Source: Zeimonas sp035303885 (GTDB taxonomy: Bacteria; Pseudomonadota; Gammaproteobacteria; Burkholderiales; Burkholderiaceae_E). Taken from it: DNA of 28,748 bases. Shown here piece after piece: positions 24,919-28,748 of this stretch (position 1 is the stretch's first letter; the number at the start of each line of letters is the position of its first letter). Under the pieces are notes generated by a model, which saw only the letters and a program-made list of their open reading frames with translations, was not told the origin of the DNA and did not search any database. The translations under genes and the position numbers were made by a program. The stretch lies in contig DATGRE010000170.1 in NCBI GenBank assembly GCA_035303885.1, positions 1 through 28,748 of the forward strand. The letters run 5' to 3'.

Positions 24919-25593
24919 ATGGCCACGACTCCCTTTCCTCTTCCGATCATGCTGGACACCGCCGACCGGAAAGCGCTGCGGGCGCGCGCGCACCATCTCG
25001 ATCCGGTCGTCATGATCGGTGAATCCGGCCTCACGCGCGCCGTGCTCGACGAAACCGACCGCGCGCTGCGCGCGCACGAGTTGATCAAGGTGCGCGTGCT
25101 CGGCGACGATCGCGCCCAGCGGCAGGCGATGTCGACCGAGATCTGCTCGGCACTCGGCTGCACGGCCGTGCAGTCGATCGGCAAGCTGCTCGTACTGTAC
25201 CGGCCACGCCCGATCGAGGACGGCCCGCGAGGCGACGAGCCGCACGTGCCGAAGAAGCGCGCCGCCCAGGGCGTCACGGCTCCGAGGAAGCCGGGATCGC
25301 GTGCGGGCAAGGCGACGAAGCGCACGACGGGCGGCGCGACCGGCGCACGCGTGACGACGAAACGGGCGATCGACGGCGCGGCGAAAGGCCGCAGCACGGC
25401 GAAGCGGACCGCGAGCGGCACGACGAATGCGCGCACGGGCAAGGCGGCGCCGAGGGAACGACCGGCCGCGCGCACGGGCGCCCCTCGCGCCGGGAAGCCC
25501 GCCCCGACGAGGGCCGCGTCGAAAACGCGCGGGGGCGCCACCCAGCGCAGCACGCGCGGCGTCCGGACCACCGGCCGGACGAAGAAAGGCTGA
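24919..25593 (+). CDS. yhbY: YhbY-type CRM-domain RNA-binding protein with long basic tail
   Basis: A 224-residue protein. Residues about 12-96 are a complete CRM domain, as in the roughly 97-residue YhbY, which binds pre-50S particles. The hallmark loop GESG (34-37) and HELIKVRVLG, VQSIGKLLVLYRP strands are clear. Residues 105-224 are a low-complexity basic tail of Lys, Arg, Thr, Gly and Ala, about 120 residues longer than the classic protein. Its segment RTTGGAT recurs in the N-terminal tail of the neighbouring RlmE. ATG at 24919 is the first start after the repeats; ATG at 24949 (residue 11) is equally plausible, and neither has a strong ribosome-binding site. Convergent with greA, 28 bp away. 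Confidence 0.88.
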   Translation: MATTPFPLPIMLDTADRKALRARAHHLDPVVMIGESGLTRAVLDETDRALRAHELIKVRVLGDDRAQRQAMSTEICSALGCTAVQSIGKLLVLYRPRPIEDGPRGDEPHVPKKRAAQGVTAPRKPGSRAGKATKRTTGGATGARVTTKRAIDGAAKGRSTAKRTASGTTNARTGKAAPRERPAARTGAPRAGKPAPTRAASKTRGGATQRSTRGVRTTGRTKKG

Positions 25594-25621
25594 CGCGAAG
25601 GAAGCGGTCGCGTCCGCGCCG

Positions 25622-26098
25622 CTACTCGTAGCGGACGTCGAGCACTTCGAACTCGCGCACGCCGCCCGGCGCGCGCACCTCGGCCACGTCGCCCACCTCG
25701 CGCCCGATCAGCGCGCGCGCGATCGGGCTCGACACCGAGATCCGCCCCTCCTTGATGTCGGCCTCGTCGTCGCCGACGATCTGGTAGCGCACTTTCTCGC
25801 CCGAGGAGAGGTCCTCGAGCTCGACGGTGGAGGCGAAGACGACGCGGCCGTCGGCGTCGAGCTGGCTCGGGTCGATGATCTGCGCGTTGGCGAGCTTCGT
25901 CTCGATTTCGGCGATGCGTCCCTCGATGAACGCCTGGCGCTCGCGCGCCGCGTCGTATTCGGCGTTCTCGGATAGGTCGCCTTGCGCGCGCGCCTCGGCG
26001 ATCGCCTGGATGATGCTCGGCCGCTCGACCGACTTCAGGCGTTGCAACTCCTCGCGCAGCAGCTCGGCGCCGCGCTTCGTGAGCGGGACGGTGGCCAT
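25622..26098 (-). CDS. greA: Transcription elongation factor GreA
   Basis: A 158-residue GreA of standard length. It enters the RNA polymerase secondary channel and stimulates cleavage of backtracked RNA. The coiled-coil N-terminal domain carries the acidic tip DLSENAEYDAARE near residues 41-53. The C-terminal FKBP-like domain contains SVSSPIARALIGREVGD. ATG at 26098 has a GGGGAA ribosome-binding site. Gene order carB-greA is a betaproteobacterial hallmark. A terminator-like hairpin after carB and a long 193-bp gap suggest that greA also has its own transcription start, which I could not place. Confidence 0.97.
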   Translation of the reverse strand: MATVPLTKRGAELLREELQRLKSVERPSIIQAIAEARAQGDLSENAEYDAARERQAFIEGRIAEIETKLANAQIIDPSQLDADGRVVFASTVELEDLSSGEKVRYQIVGDDEADIKEGRISVSSPIARALIGREVGDVAEVRAPGGVREFEVLDVRYE

Positions 26099-26120
26099 CG
26101 GACTTCCCCGGATCGGTGCG

Positions 26121-26137
26121 GACGCATCGGATGCGTC
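26121..26137. repeat. Perfect 7-bp hairpin in the greA leader
   Basis: GACGCAT (26121-26127) and ATGCGTC (26131-26137) are perfect inverted arms around a 3-nt loop, 22 bp upstream of the greA start. On the minus strand it would form a tight hairpin just ahead of the ribosome-binding site. TTTTGAC precedes it on that strand, so it is not an intrinsic terminator for greA-directed transcription. Confidence 0.4.
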
Positions 26138-26225
26138 GTCAAAAGAATTCGGATCGCCGGGGCGGGCTGCGTCGCGACCGGGCGACGCGCCGGACCGGGC
26201 GATCCGTCGATGCCCTCACTCTAAC

Positions 26226-26286
26226 GCAAAAGACCCGCGCTGCGCGAGGGCGCGCAACCGCCCGCCGCGCGGAAAGGCCGCGCGGC
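26226..26286 (-). terminator. Terminator-like hairpins after carB
   Basis: Five nucleotides after the carB stop, GCCGCGCGG (26278-26286, minus) pairs with CCGCGCGGC (26264-26272) around CCTTT, a 9-bp GC stem. About 15-30 nt further a second GC-rich partial stem is followed by TCTTTT (26227-26232 region). This could end or attenuate carB transcription before greA. Confidence 0.5.
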
Positions 26287-26291
26287 GCGGC

Positions 26292-28748
<2,457 letters not shown>

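Noticed and set aside
26176..26202. Direct repeat GACCGGGCGA (26176 and 26193) in the greA leader
   Set aside because: Only two short GC-rich copies in a compositionally biased region; not distinguishable from chance.

Overview
The window is strongly GC-rich chromosomal DNA of a betaproteobacterium, most likely Burkholderiales. The grounds are core gene order (carB-greA, yhbY, rlmE, ftsH, folP, glmM), a Pro-Arg-His tRNA cluster, and a style of acyl-CoA catabolic cluster with LIV-type ABC transporters that is typical of this order. No phage, IS, integrase or CRISPR was seen.

Positions 1-18.9 kb are a catabolic region. A TetR regulator (148-831, +) converges on a nine-gene minus-strand operon. 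In transcription order this operon encodes an SCPx-like thiolase, an HSD17B10-like 3-hydroxyacyl-CoA dehydrogenase, LivG, a long-chain type acyl-CoA ligase, LivH, LivM, a substrate-binding protein, LivF and an ECHDC3-like crotonase. Several junctions overlap by 1-4 nt. Upstream lie an alpha-methylacyl-CoA racemase-like gene (minus) and a divergent enoyl-CoA hydratase (plus). A second minus-strand series runs from 18.9 to 12.9 kb: a second substrate-binding protein, a nitronate monooxygenase-like flavoprotein, an acyl-CoA dehydrogenase, an alpha/beta hydrolase and a second, active-site-degenerate AMP-binding protein. Together they read as uptake, CoA activation, epimerisation and beta-oxidation of a carboxylic acid. 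The racemase, HSD10-type dehydrogenase and SCPx-like thiolase suggest an alpha-methyl-branched or isoprenoid/steroid-side-chain type of acid (inference).

The main regulatory observation is a 16-bp palindrome, roughly TTTACY-N4-RGTAAA. It lies on or beside sigma70-like promoters of the thiolase operon, the racemase gene (intergenic region shared with the divergent hydratase), the acyl-CoA dehydrogenase and the second binding protein. This looks like a local regulon, and the TetR protein is the natural candidate regulator.

Positions 19.1-28.7 kb are housekeeping genes: tRNA-Pro, tRNA-Arg and tRNA-His behind an extended -10 promoter at the glmM stop codon; glmM, folP and ftsH; rlmE divergent from yhbY; then greA and the 3' three quarters of carB, which runs off the right edge. 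The rlmE-yhbY intergenic region (about 330 bp) holds an array of about 18 degenerate 11-12 bp C-rich units. Both flanking ribosome-assembly proteins carry basic low-complexity tails that share the heptapeptide RTTGGAT.
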